Assembly: GCF_001698815.1 (NCBI RefSeq)
Contig: NZ_LGSI01000068.1
Span: 186,001 to 250,000 of the forward strand
Direction: 5' to 3'
From: Pseudomonas syringae
GTDB taxonomy: Bacteria > Pseudomonadota > Gammaproteobacteria > Pseudomonadales > Pseudomonadaceae
DNA: 64,000 nucleotides
Under the pieces are notes generated by a model, which was given only the letters and a program-made list of their open reading frames with translations, did no database searches and had not been told where the DNA came from. Positions 35,812 to 44,821 of the stretch are shown one piece after another. The translations under genes and the position numbers were made by a program. How positions within the stretch are numbered: the stretch's first letter is position 1; each line of letters begins with the position of its first letter.

Positions 35812-36948
35812 ATGTTCATGGACTACGAAGTCGCCGTCATCGGTGCCGGCATTGTCGGCGCGAGTATCGCGGCCAAGCTGTGCAGCGCCGGAATTTCCGT
35901 GGCGTTGATTGACAAGGACGGCAGCGCAGCGAGCGGTGCCAGTGCGTTATCCGGCGGTCTGGTGCGTTTGTACGACCCGGATCCGCTGCTGATGGAATTG
36001 GCCGCGTATTCCATCGGTGTGATGCGCGAGGGGATTTTCGCCGCCACTTATGCCCGTGCATTACGCCGCAGCGGCGTGCTGTATCGAGCGGCGCCGGACC
36101 AGCAGGAGCGGATTTCCCGAGCCATTGAACAACACGCCAGCGCGCAGTATCCGATGCGTCTGATCTCCAGTGAAGAATTCAAAAGTGGGCATTTTCCCCG
36201 GTCGCCGAGCACGGAGCGGATAAATTTGTATGAACCCCAGGCGTGCGTCGGCAATGTCCGTCTGGCGACCGCAATGCTCGCCAATTCAGTGCGTCAAGAC
36301 GGCTTGTTGCTGGAGAACTGTGAGGTCAAAGCCATTGAGTGTCGCTCGCGGCATCAAGCCCATATTGATCTGGGCGCAGTAACTTTGCGCTGTCGGGCGG
36401 TGGTGGTTGCCGCAGGCGCGTGGAGTCGGCGCCTTTTGCCGGAACTGCACTTGCAAACCCGGTCGATTCCATTGGCGCGGGTCGTCACCGCCACCGATTG
36501 CAGCATGCCGATCATCGACAGCGAAACCCAGGCGTATGCAATTCCGCTGACCTGCCATCTGGTGCAAGCCGGGTGTGGATTCCGCGAGGTGCAGGAGTTC
36601 CCCGAAAATCTCGGGCTGCCTGATGTTCGCAATCAGCAAGATGCACGGGAACGCGTGCACCACCTGCTTGGCGCCAATGACTCAGTGGTGCTCGACGTGT
36701 TGCCGGGTTTCGACAGTTACAGTCCGGACGGCAGGCCGCTGGTAGGTTTTTGCGATGGGCAAAGCCCGGTTTATCTGGCGACAGGTTTGTGTGGCCTCGG
36801 TTTCAAACTGGCGCCGGGGATCGCGCAGATCGCCTTCGAGCAGTTGCAGCGACACTTACGGCATCAGGACCCGGATGGCGGCTGGTCGGCGTTGTCGCCG
36901 GGTCGAGCGATGAGCCGCGCGGGCAGCCTGTCGAGCGTGCAGCCATGA
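35812..36948 (+). CDS. FAD-dependent amine/amino-acid oxidase (DAO family, Spb39-like)
   Basis: A 378-residue flavoprotein of the glycine/D-amino-acid oxidase family. The dinucleotide motif VAVIGAGIVGASIAAKL is at the N-terminus, GASALSGGLVRLYDPDP follows the FAD loop, and DSYSPDGRPLVGF...VYLATGLCGLGFKLAPGIAQ closes the FAD site. In the s56-p1 pathway a protein of this family (Spb39) oxidatively cleaves N6-(carboxymethylamino)lysine to hydrazinoacetate and 2-aminoadipate semialdehyde. The position after the MetRS-like gene supports the same step here. It overlaps the next gene by 4 bases (ATGA). An ATG at 35818 is an alternative start. Confidence 0.75.
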   Translation: MFMDYEVAVIGAGIVGASIAAKLCSAGISVALIDKDGSAASGASALSGGLVRLYDPDPLLMELAAYSIGVMREGIFAATYARALRRSGVLYRAAPDQQERISRAIEQHASAQYPMRLISSEEFKSGHFPRSPSTERINLYEPQACVGNVRLATAMLANSVRQDGLLLENCEVKAIECRSRHQAHIDLGAVTLRCRAVVVAAGAWSRRLLPELHLQTRSIPLARVVTATDCSMPIIDSETQAYAIPLTCHLVQAGCGFREVQEFPENLGLPDVRNQQDARERVHHLLGANDSVVLDVLPGFDSYSPDGRPLVGFCDGQSPVYLATGLCGLGFKLAPGIAQIAFEQLQRHLRHQDPDGGWSALSPGRAMSRAGSLSSVQP

Positions 36949-37892
36949 GCCGGTTCAAGGTCGGAGTTAGCGCGCTATTCGATCCGGCGGACACGCCGCA
37001 TGCCCGGACCTTCCTGCGGGCGATGACCGTGGCGCGCAACGGCATACCGGGTTTTGACCGGGTGCACTGGCAGTTTTGCGATGACGGCGCCAATCCCGCA
37101 CGCGCAGCGCAAGTGGCCCGGCAGCTGGTCGCCGCCAAAGTGGATCTGGTCATTGGGCACTTTTCGTCCGACGCGGCAATGGTCGCTGCGGGTATCTATC
37201 GGCAGGCCGACGTCGGGTTACTGAGCCCGGCAGCCACCATTGATTGCCTGACCCAGGACAATCCCAACGTATTTCGCTTTTGCCCTTCGGACCGGCACCT
37301 GGCGAAAGATCTGGTCGCCTGGCTCAGGCACAAGCAATGGAGCTGCGTGCATATCGACGCTGATCCCAGCGCCCACGGTCAGTCGCTGGCCAAAGTCATT
37401 GCTCAAGCCGGCAGCGATTCCGGGATACGCCGCGCAGTCGACCGAGAACAGGCACAGGTGGAAGTGTTCGCCGGACGTCTGGCCCGCAGCCGCGAGCACT
37501 GGCATGCGCGCCGCCACAGCGGCAGCCAACGACCACTGGTGCTCACCGACGACGCCGCTTCGCCGTATCTGGGCAACGCCGCAGCACAGGACGCAAACAC
37601 CTACGTCATCGGTTTCGGCGCGGCTGGGTCTGCGGCCATTGAATCAGCCAGTCACCGCGCGCTGTTCGATGCCGAACCTGAAACGTACTTCCGCGAAAGC
37701 CTGCTGATGTTTCACGTATTGGCCCAATTGGCCCGGCGCTCATGGCGACCGACTGAACTGCTGCACGCCTTGAATCACGAGACCTTCGCGACGCCGCTGG
37801 GCGCAGTCAGTTTCGATCAGGGTGAATGCCGGGGTGCTCGCACCAGCCTCTGGCAGGTGGGAGTCGCGGGGCTGATGCCCATCGCCGACTGA
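36945..37892 (+). CDS. Leaderless ABC-type substrate-binding-fold protein
   Basis: A 315-residue protein with a type I periplasmic-binding fold similar to branched-chain amino acid receptors (Peripla_BP_6): FDRVHWQFCDDGANPARAAQVARQLVAAKVDLVIGHFSSDAAMVAAGIYRQADVGLLSPAAT in segments, then NVFRFCPSDRHLAKDLVAWL. It starts MSRFKVGVSALFDP with no signal peptide, so it should stay in the cytoplasm; no permease or ATPase gene accompanies it. It might be an intracellular carrier, sensor or immunity protein for the pathway metabolite, or an enzyme built on this fold. It is coupled by ATGA overlap to the oxidase gene. Confidence 0.65.
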   Translation: MSRFKVGVSALFDPADTPHARTFLRAMTVARNGIPGFDRVHWQFCDDGANPARAAQVARQLVAAKVDLVIGHFSSDAAMVAAGIYRQADVGLLSPAATIDCLTQDNPNVFRFCPSDRHLAKDLVAWLRHKQWSCVHIDADPSAHGQSLAKVIAQAGSDSGIRRAVDREQAQVEVFAGRLARSREHWHARRHSGSQRPLVLTDDAASPYLGNAAAQDANTYVIGFGAAGSAAIESASHRALFDAEPETYFRESLLMFHVLAQLARRSWRPTELLHALNHETFATPLGAVSFDQGECRGARTSLWQVGVAGLMPIAD

Positions 37893-37954
37893 CCTTGTTC
37901 AGACACTTCGGTCACCGCTCCAACACAACTTCAACTCAATGGATGGGTACTTCT

Positions 37955-39274
37955 ATGCTCGATTCACCCGCTGGCGCCGTTCACGCGGACGCCCTCTGTA
38001 TTGGCTTCGGACCCGCAGGCATTGCACTGTCCTGCGTTTTCGCCGACGCACAGGAAGTGGACGCGCCGCTGGCAAAGCTGTCAGTGCGCTATCTGGAGGC
38101 CGCGCACAATACCCAGTGGCACAGGGAGCTTTTGCTGGCTGGCACCGACATTAATCACCATGTTTTTCGGGATCTGGTGACGCCGCGTAACCCCCGCAGC
38201 CGGTTCTCTTTTGCCATGTACCTGAAAGAACGCGGGCGCCTGTTCGACTTCGGTTTGCTCGGTCGCCCGGCCAGCCGTCATGAATGGTCGGATTACGTCA
38301 GTTGGGTGGCGCAGCAGGTCAACGGCCACACCCACTTCAACACGCCGGTGAGTGAAATCCTGCCGATCATTCGCGATGGCCGCCTTAGCCAGGTTCGCAT
38401 CGACACCGCGCAGGGCAGCTTCGTGACGCGCAATGTCGTGCTCTCGAGCGGGACCGCGCCACGAGTGCCAGAGCAATTTCAGGCACTGCTGGGGCCAACG
38501 CTCTTTCATACCTCGCAGTTTCTGACGCGTCTGCAGGCGTTTGGTCAGGCATTGCCCAAACGCTGGATGGTGATCGGCTCGGGGCAGAGCGCCAGTGAAT
38601 CGGTGCTGGAACTGACTGGGCGTGACACCGCCATTCAGGTGCATTCCGTGCATCGCTCGGCGGGTTTCAAGCTGACCCAACTGGGGCAATTTCCCAACCG
38701 GGTGTTCGCCCCGGACCACGTGGATTACTTCCACAGCCTCGATGCTGCGGCCCGGCATCAATTCCTCGACTGGAGCCGCGCCACCAACTATGCCGGAATT
38801 GATCCGGATGAAAGCCAGAAGCTGTTTTCGCTGATGTACGAAGACTCCATCGCCGGCCGTCAGCGTCTGCAAACCTACGCCTACCGCGTCATTACCAGGG
38901 TCGAACACGGCGAAGCGGGTTATCGCGTGACCCTGACCGATACCTTCAGCCAGCGCAGCGAAGTGGTGGAAGTCGACGTCATCGTCCTCGGCACCGGGTA
39001 TCAGCAGTACCTGATGCCGCCGCTGTTGAGCAACCTGCAACCCTGGCTCAAGGCTGACGTGGACAACGGGTTGCTCATTGATCGTGACTACAACGTCGCC
39101 ACCCAGGGCGATTGCGACGTGAACCTGTGGGTCAACGGCCTCTCCGAACGTAGCCACGGCATCAGCGACAGCCAGTCATTCTCGCTCATGGCCTTGCGCG
39201 CCGAGCGTATTGCCAATGGTCTGCAACAGGCTGTCCAGGCGCAAAAACACCCTCAACCTGCGCTGACTCAGTGA
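37955..39274 (+). CDS. Lysine/ornithine N-monooxygenase (SidA/IucD family)
   Basis: FAD- and NADPH-dependent N-hydroxylase of 439 residues. The FAD motif is CIGFGPAGIALSC (15-27), LEAAHNTQWHRELLLAGTDINHHVFRDLVTPRNPRSRFSFAMYL follows as in lysine N6-hydroxylases, the NADPH motif is MVIGSGQSASESVLEL, and DVIVLGTGYQQYL is the C-terminal ATGY-type motif. In this context it should make N6-hydroxylysine (or N5-hydroxyornithine) as the first N-N precursor, like Spb38. A siderophore role is less likely since no siderophore NRPS or NIS synthetase is present. Start 37955 or 37943 (4 codons longer) cannot be separated. Confidence 0.82.
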   Translation: MLDSPAGAVHADALCIGFGPAGIALSCVFADAQEVDAPLAKLSVRYLEAAHNTQWHRELLLAGTDINHHVFRDLVTPRNPRSRFSFAMYLKERGRLFDFGLLGRPASRHEWSDYVSWVAQQVNGHTHFNTPVSEILPIIRDGRLSQVRIDTAQGSFVTRNVVLSSGTAPRVPEQFQALLGPTLFHTSQFLTRLQAFGQALPKRWMVIGSGQSASESVLELTGRDTAIQVHSVHRSAGFKLTQLGQFPNRVFAPDHVDYFHSLDAAARHQFLDWSRATNYAGIDPDESQKLFSLMYEDSIAGRQRLQTYAYRVITRVEHGEAGYRVTLTDTFSQRSEVVEVDVIVLGTGYQQYLMPPLLSNLQPWLKADVDNGLLIDRDYNVATQGDCDVNLWVNGLSERSHGISDSQSFSLMALRAERIANGLQQAVQAQKHPQPALTQ

Positions 39275-39283
39275 GTGATCGCC

Positions 39284-41305
39284 ATGGACGAAAGCATGTA
39301 CGAAAACATTTCCGATATCGTTCACGACCAGGCTTTTCTCAAAGTCTCGGGGCTGGGCCAGACGTTTTTCCTGAAGATGGAATCGCTCAACCCGGCGGGC
39401 TCGATCAAGCTCAAGACCGCAGTCGGCCTGATCGATGATTTGCAGGGCAGGGGGCTGATCACGGCGGACACCCGGCTGATCGAGTCTTCATCCGGCAACC
39501 TGGGCGTGGCGCTGGCGATGATCTGCGCCGAGCGTGGCATCAAGTTCACCTGTGTGGTCGACCCCAATAGTTCCGATCACAACATCCGCATGATGCGTTG
39601 TTATGGCGCCGACGTTATCCAGGTGGACGAGCCGGATGCCAACGGCGGGTTTCTCGGCACGCGCATCGCGCTGATCCGCAGCATGCTCGGCGCCGATCCC
39701 CGGCTGGTCTGGCTCAACCAGTACGAAAACGCGGCCAATCCGCGGGTGCATGCGCGGACCACGGCGCGGTCCATTGCCCAGCGTTTCGGGCATGTCGACT
39801 ATCTGTTCGTGGGCGCGGGCACCACCGGCACGCTAATGGGGTGTGTGCAGTATTTCCAGAAGCATCACCCGACCACCACGATCATTGCCGTCGACAGCGT
39901 AGGCTCAGTGACTTTCGACACGCCGCCCAGCCGCCGTTTCATCCCCGGTCTGGGCACCAGTCAGCGACCGCCGATTTTCACTGCCGAAGGTATTGATTAT
40001 CTGGAGATGGTTCCTGAAGCACGCACCGTGGCGATGTGTCGGCTGTTGGCGCGCAACAAGGGGCTTTTGGTGGGCGGCTCCACGGCGACGGTGATCTGCG
40101 CCGTGCATGCCTGGCGCGAACGAATCGAGCCGGGCTCAGTGGTGGTGGCTTTGTCACCGGATTGGGGCGAGCGCTATCTCGACACCCTGTATGACGATCA
40201 ATGGGTCGAGCAGCGCTTTGGCAAAGACGTGTTGCAGATGAAGCTGGATGACCTGCACATTCAGCCAGACTGGACCACTGACCTGGGTGCAGCGCGCATC
40301 AAGCAAGCAGCTTTCCATGTGGTGGACGGCAAGGTGGTTGCACAGATTCTCGCGGCTGATCCGCGCGCCTGCATCGATGATGTCGAACGCGCCTATCTGG
40401 AGCACGAAGCTGGGCGCTCGATCAATCCGGACAGCTACTTTTTGCGATTCCCGCAGGCACCCGCAAATCGGATCATTGCCTTGCCCGCCAGCGTCTCGGG
40501 CGCCCAGCCGGTCAGTGGTATCAAGTGGATTTCCAGTTTCCCCGGCAATCTCGACTCCGGCCTGCAACGGGCGTCGGCGGTGCTCATCCTCAACCGGCCG
40601 GATACCGGTTACGCCTACGCCTGCCTTGAAGCCTCGCGAATCAGCGCAATGCGCACGGCCGCGTCGGCCGTATTGGCGGCGCGCTGGCTGAACCGGCACC
40701 AACGCAAGGTCAGCCGCCTGGCTATCGTCGGCGCCGGGTTTATCTCCCGGACCATCCTCGACCTGTTCATCAGCGATGGCTGGGACATTGGCAGCGTACA
40801 GGTTTGCGATCTGCACGCGGAGTCGGCGGAGGCGCTGTTGCTGCATGTCACCGCGCAGCATCAGTTACCCGCTCAGCGCGTCGAACTGCAAGAGGCCTTG
40901 CTCGCCGACATCGTGCTGTTCGCGACCACCGCGCCAACGCCATATGTGCTGCAGCACAGGTTTCGCCCGGACCAGCTGGTACTCAACATCTCCCTGCGTG
41001 ATCTCGGGCCGGACATCATCGCCCAGGCCAATAACGTTCTGGACGACATCGAGCACTGCCTCAAGGCCCAGACCTCGCCGCATCTCGCCGTGCAGCAGTA
41101 TGAGGATCGCTCGTTCATCACCGGCACCCTGGCGCAGTTGATGCTCGGCCAGGTGGAACTCAGCCCGGATCGGCCGACGATCTTTTCGCCTTTTGGCCTC
41201 GGCGTGCTGGATCTGGCGGTGGGCAAGCGGGTCTACGACACGGCCATCGCCCAGGGCAAGGCGCTGCCGGTTGCGGACTTCTTCTTTGAGTCGAATCGCT
41301 GGTGA
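39284..41305 (+). CDS. SbnA-SbnB fusion: 2,3-diaminopropionate synthase
   Basis: Bifunctional protein of 673 residues. Residues about 1-320 are SbnA-like, a cysteine-synthase-fold PLP enzyme with Lys42 in NPAGSIKLKT, SSSGNLGVALAM and the phosphate loop VGAGTTGTLMG. Residues about 330-673 are SbnB-like, of the ornithine cyclodeaminase family, with LEASRISAMRTAASAVLAARWL and the Rossmann loop LAIVGAGFISRTILDLF. SbnA joins O-phosphoserine with glutamate; SbnB oxidises the adduct with NAD to release L-2,3-diaminopropionate and 2-oxoglutarate. They are separate genes in the staphyloferrin B locus. The GTG at 39275 is an alternative start. Confidence 0.85.
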   Translation: MDESMYENISDIVHDQAFLKVSGLGQTFFLKMESLNPAGSIKLKTAVGLIDDLQGRGLITADTRLIESSSGNLGVALAMICAERGIKFTCVVDPNSSDHNIRMMRCYGADVIQVDEPDANGGFLGTRIALIRSMLGADPRLVWLNQYENAANPRVHARTTARSIAQRFGHVDYLFVGAGTTGTLMGCVQYFQKHHPTTTIIAVDSVGSVTFDTPPSRRFIPGLGTSQRPPIFTAEGIDYLEMVPEARTVAMCRLLARNKGLLVGGSTATVICAVHAWRERIEPGSVVVALSPDWGERYLDTLYDDQWVEQRFGKDVLQMKLDDLHIQPDWTTDLGAARIKQAAFHVVDGKVVAQILAADPRACIDDVERAYLEHEAGRSINPDSYFLRFPQAPANRIIALPASVSGAQPVSGIKWISSFPGNLDSGLQRASAVLILNRPDTGYAYACLEASRISAMRTAASAVLAARWLNRHQRKVSRLAIVGAGFISRTILDLFISDGWDIGSVQVCDLHAESAEALLLHVTAQHQLPAQRVELQEALLADIVLFATTAPTPYVLQHRFRPDQLVLNISLRDLGPDIIAQANNVLDDIEHCLKAQTSPHLAVQQYEDRSFITGTLAQLMLGQVELSPDRPTIFSPFGLGVLDLAVGKRVYDTAIAQGKALPVADFFFESNRW

Positions 41306-42939
41306 GCGCCCTGCATGCAGCGCGCAGCGTCCAGCGTGTGGCGATCGTCGGCATGGGTTCCCGAGGCCTGAGCATTCTGGAACAGTTGATGGGTCTGGCG
41401 CGGAGAAATCCCGACTGGCAACTGGTGATCGAGGTGTTCGATCCGCAGACACCGGGCAGCGGGCTGCATCTGCCAGAGCAAGCGGATTACCTGATGCTCA
41501 ACACCATGGCCGGGCAGATTTCTGCGTTCTCCGCCGCGTTTCCCGCGTCGATGCCGGATGAGCCCGCAGGCCTGACATTCCTGCAATGGTGCTCAGCTCA
41601 AGACGTGCGACTTGACGAGCGCGGTCACCTGGACGCGCAGGGCAGACCTGTCGAGTTTGGCGACTTCGCGCCGCGACGCTTGCTCGGGCGCTATTTGCGC
41701 GACAGTTATCGGTATTTGCTGGAGTTATGTCCGGCCCATGTCCAGGTGCGCCATCATCCGGAATCAATAGTTGGGTGCTGCCCGAGCGTGGGGGAGTCTG
41801 GCTTTCAGCTGACCTGCAGCGACGGACAGCAGATGATTGTTGATGGCGTGTTCTTGACCACTGGCCACGCATTGCGCCGGTCTAAATCGGTGACTGAAAA
41901 GCGCGTCGCCATCGAAGGCCTCGGCCTGACGGCTATGGACACCCTGGCGGAACTGACCCAAGGACGCGGCGGGCGCTATGTCCGTGACAACAGCGTCAGC
42001 GGCTGGCGGTATCAGCCCTCGGGGCGCGAGCCAGAGATCTATCTGTTCTCGCGCAGCGGCCTGCCGTTTCATGCACGGCCGCAATGGTGGCCCGATCAAC
42101 CTGCGCCTGCACCACCACGGTTTTTTACCCCAGCGGCGATCCGCTCCTTGAGACGGGAAAGCGTCGGTGGGCGTCTGGATTTCGTGAAGCAAGTGCTGCC
42201 ATTGATCGAAGACGAAATGCGCGCGAGGTGCGGATCGTTCGATCCCGAAATCCACTTGCACATCGGACACTGGCAAGGCGAGCCTGCCGCTTATGAGCAA
42301 TGGTTTCGCCATTGGATCGAAGCCGATCTGCTGCGCAGTCGCCAAGGCAGGGCCGCCAGTACGCTGACGCATGCGCTGGAAGTGTGGCGCGATTGTCGCG
42401 ATGTGTTGCGCCTGGCAACCGATCACAACGGGCTGACTGACGCCTCGACCCAAGGGTTTTATAGCGTGTGGGCAGCGCTTGGCAATCGTCTGGTGGGCGG
42501 TCCGCAGAAAGAACGTTACGAAGATTTGCTGGCGCTGATGGACGCCGGGATCGTCAGGGTGCTTGCGCCCCTGCAAATCGATGAGCCGGGTATTCAGTTC
42601 GATAGGGTGATCAAAGCGCGGACGGCACACAGCGGCCTGTCAGGCAGCCGATCTGCGCTGCTCGATGACTTACTCATGCAGGGATTGGTACGCCGAGCCC
42701 ACCCGTATCCGGCCGACGGCATCGAAGTCGACCGGCAAAACCGCGCGGTAGGCAGCGACGGCAAGGTCCAGCCGCGTCTGTGGGTTCTGGGACCGGCCGT
42801 GGAAGGCAGCACGTTCTACAACCATTACGTGCCGACGCCCGATCCCGCGTGCCGCGCATTGCTGCAAGCGCGCGCAGCCGTTGACTCGTGCCTCACTGCA
42901 TTGGAGGTCGACCTCGCCTTCGAACAGTTCACCACCTGA
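41302..42939 (+). CDS. FAD/NAD(P)-binding oxidoreductase of unknown specificity
   Basis: A 545-residue flavoprotein of the FAD-NAD(P)-binding type (Pfam Pyr_redox_9-like). VAIVGMGSRGLSILEQLMGLARRNPDWQLVIEVFDP is the N-terminal nucleotide fold, GSGLHLPEQADYLMLNTMAGQISAF and FAPRRLLGRYLRDSY are characteristic, and VDGVFLTTGHALRRSK and LWVLGPAVEGSTFYNHYVPTP occur later. The GTG start overlaps the previous stop (GTGA). It may oxidise or reduce an N-N intermediate or the diaminopropionate product, but nothing in the sequence fixes the substrate. Confidence 0.65.
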   Translation: MSALHAARSVQRVAIVGMGSRGLSILEQLMGLARRNPDWQLVIEVFDPQTPGSGLHLPEQADYLMLNTMAGQISAFSAAFPASMPDEPAGLTFLQWCSAQDVRLDERGHLDAQGRPVEFGDFAPRRLLGRYLRDSYRYLLELCPAHVQVRHHPESIVGCCPSVGESGFQLTCSDGQQMIVDGVFLTTGHALRRSKSVTEKRVAIEGLGLTAMDTLAELTQGRGGRYVRDNSVSGWRYQPSGREPEIYLFSRSGLPFHARPQWWPDQPAPAPPRFFTPAAIRSLRRESVGGRLDFVKQVLPLIEDEMRARCGSFDPEIHLHIGHWQGEPAAYEQWFRHWIEADLLRSRQGRAASTLTHALEVWRDCRDVLRLATDHNGLTDASTQGFYSVWAALGNRLVGGPQKERYEDLLALMDAGIVRVLAPLQIDEPGIQFDRVIKARTAHSGLSGSRSALLDDLLMQGLVRRAHPYPADGIEVDRQNRAVGSDGKVQPRLWVLGPAVEGSTFYNHYVPTPDPACRALLQARAAVDSCLTALEVDLAFEQFTT

Positions 42940-42991
42940 CTGAATTCCCGTTCCGCAATCACCTTAAACACTACTCAAAAGGATCATCTCT

Positions 42992-43624
42992 ATGTCCGAG
43001 ATCACTTTGCTGACGGCGCTCGCCGGCGCTTTCATTGTCTTGATTATCAGTCCCGGCCCGAACTTCCTGGTCATCACCCAGCTGTCCTTCAGCCAGTCTC
43101 GGCAGCAGGGGATTTGCGCCGGGCTTGGCGTTGCCTCGGGCAGCATCATCTGGGCGCTGCTGGCGGCAACAGGTTTGGGCCTGATGTTTCAGCAATTGCC
43201 TTGGCTGCAACCGGCCTTGCAGCTGCTGGGCGGCGTTTATCTGACATGGCTGGGCAGCAAAAGCCTGCGCAACGCTGGCAGCCAACCCGCACCGCGCAAC
43301 ATCGCCGCGCTGGGTATTGGCAGCCTGCGCCGGGCCTATCACTTCGGGCTGCTGACCAACTTGACCAACCCCAAGGCGCTGGCGTTCTACACCAGCGTGT
43401 TCACCACCGTTACCACGCCGGGCCTGCCGATGTGGGTGCGCACGGCCGGGGTATCGATCATCGCCGTGCTGGCGATTTCCTGGTTTGTCTTGCTGGCGAC
43501 GCTGTTCTCGATTCCGGCGGTGCAACAGCATTATCAGCGCATGAAAAAGGCCATCGACATCATTACCGGTCTGTTCATGATCGCGTTCGGTCTGCGCCTG
43601 CTGATCGGTTTATTGCCTGCCTGA
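42992..43624 (+). CDS. LysE/RhtB-family amino acid exporter
   Basis: Inner-membrane protein of 210 residues with about six helices. FIVLIISPGPNFLVITQLSFSQSRQQGICAGLGVASGSIIW is the LysE/RhtB signature, and LLTNLTNPKALAFYTSVFT is the second conserved loop. Within this cluster it most plausibly exports the finished amino-acid-like metabolite and so also protects the producer. Confidence 0.85.
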   Translation: MSEITLLTALAGAFIVLIISPGPNFLVITQLSFSQSRQQGICAGLGVASGSIIWALLAATGLGLMFQQLPWLQPALQLLGGVYLTWLGSKSLRNAGSQPAPRNIAALGIGSLRRAYHFGLLTNLTNPKALAFYTSVFTTVTTPGLPMWVRTAGVSIIAVLAISWFVLLATLFSIPAVQQHYQRMKKAIDIITGLFMIAFGLRLLIGLLPA

Positions 43625-43663
43625 TTCAAGCGACTTCATTCAACCGACTCAAGGATTGCAACC

Positions 43664-44818
43664 ATGCACAGTAATGACTGGAATTACCCGACCTCCATCC
43701 GCGTCGGCGCGGGGCGGGTCAGCGAACTGGCCCAGGCGTGCCAGAGCATCGGCATGCACCGGCCGCTGCTGGTCACCGACCGGTTTCTGGGGGGTACCGA
43801 CATGATCCAGAGCGCGTTGGCTGACTGCCGGGCAACCCTGGGTGATTGCGGCTTTTTCGATCAGGTCAAAGGCAACCCGACCGGACGCAACGTTGCCGAG
43901 GGTTTGGCGGTTTATCAGGCTGGCGCTTATGACGGCGTCATCGCATTTGGCGGCGGATCGGCGCTGGATGCCGCCAAGGCGATTGCCTTGATGTCGGGGC
44001 AGAACCGGCCACTGTGGGATTTCGAGGACATTGGCCAGAACCACTTGCGCGCCGATCCACTGGGTATCGCACCGATCATTGCCTTGCCGACCACAGCGGG
44101 CACCGGTTCCGAGGTGGGCCGAGCGTCAGTGATCACTGATGAAGAGGCGCGGGTCAAACGCACCATCCTGCACAGCCGAATGATGCCGAGGATTGCGATT
44201 CTCGATGCCAACCTGACCCTGGGCTTGCCCAAACACCTTACGGCGGCCACTGGCATCGACGCCTTGACGCATTGCATGGAAGCTTATTGCTCGCCGGTTT
44301 ATCACCCCATGGCCGAAGCCGTGGCGGTCAAAGGCATGCAGCTGATCAAGCAGTTCCTGCCGCTGGCGGTCGCGGATGGAACAGACCTGCAGGCCCGCCA
44401 GGAAATGCTCGTGGCTTCAAGCCTTGGCGCGGTGGCATTCCAGCGCGGCCTGGGGGGCGTGCATGCCATCGCCCAGACCTTGGGCGCTTTATACGATCAG
44501 CATCACGGCCTGCTCAATGCGATCCTGCTGCCTTATGTGTTGCAGGCCAATCAGGCAGCGCTCGTCCCGCAGATGCAGGCGCTGTCCATTGCTCTTGGTT
44601 TGCCCGGATCGGGATTTACCGGAGTACTGGATTGGGTTCTGGCCTTACGCGAGCAGATCGGCATTCCCCATACCTTGAGTGCGCTGGGCATTGATGATCG
44701 CGACGCAGAGCTGGTTGGACGTATGGCCTTTGCCGATGGCTGTTCGCACACCAATCCGATACGGCATTCGGCGCAGACTTATGCCGGGATTTTTTGCCGT
44801 GCCGTCGCGGGCGACTGA
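43664..44818 (+). CDS. Iron-containing (group III) alcohol dehydrogenase
   Basis: A 384-residue metal-dependent dehydrogenase. FGGGSALDAAKAIALM is the NAD(P) motif, PTTAGTGSEVGRASVIT follows, and GIDALTHCMEAYCSP and GGVHAIAQTLGALYDQHHGLLNAILLPYVL hold the metal-binding histidines. A possible job is recycling the aminoadipate-semialdehyde by-product expected from oxidative cleavage of a lysine-derived hydrazine, or tailoring the product; both are inferences. It lies 39 bp after the exporter gene. Confidence 0.83.
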   Translation: MHSNDWNYPTSIRVGAGRVSELAQACQSIGMHRPLLVTDRFLGGTDMIQSALADCRATLGDCGFFDQVKGNPTGRNVAEGLAVYQAGAYDGVIAFGGGSALDAAKAIALMSGQNRPLWDFEDIGQNHLRADPLGIAPIIALPTTAGTGSEVGRASVITDEEARVKRTILHSRMMPRIAILDANLTLGLPKHLTAATGIDALTHCMEAYCSPVYHPMAEAVAVKGMQLIKQFLPLAVADGTDLQARQEMLVASSLGAVAFQRGLGGVHAIAQTLGALYDQHHGLLNAILLPYVLQANQAALVPQMQALSIALGLPGSGFTGVLDWVLALREQIGIPHTLSALGIDDRDAELVGRMAFADGCSHTNPIRHSAQTYAGIFCRAVAGD

Positions 44819-44821
44819 CCC

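Noticed and set aside
37955..41305. Siderophore biosynthesis locus (N-hydroxylase plus SbnA/SbnB)
   Set aside because: No NRPS, NIS synthetase, TonB receptor or Fur site accompanies these genes, and the MetRS-like and cupin genes point to N-N chemistry. It remains the main alternative.
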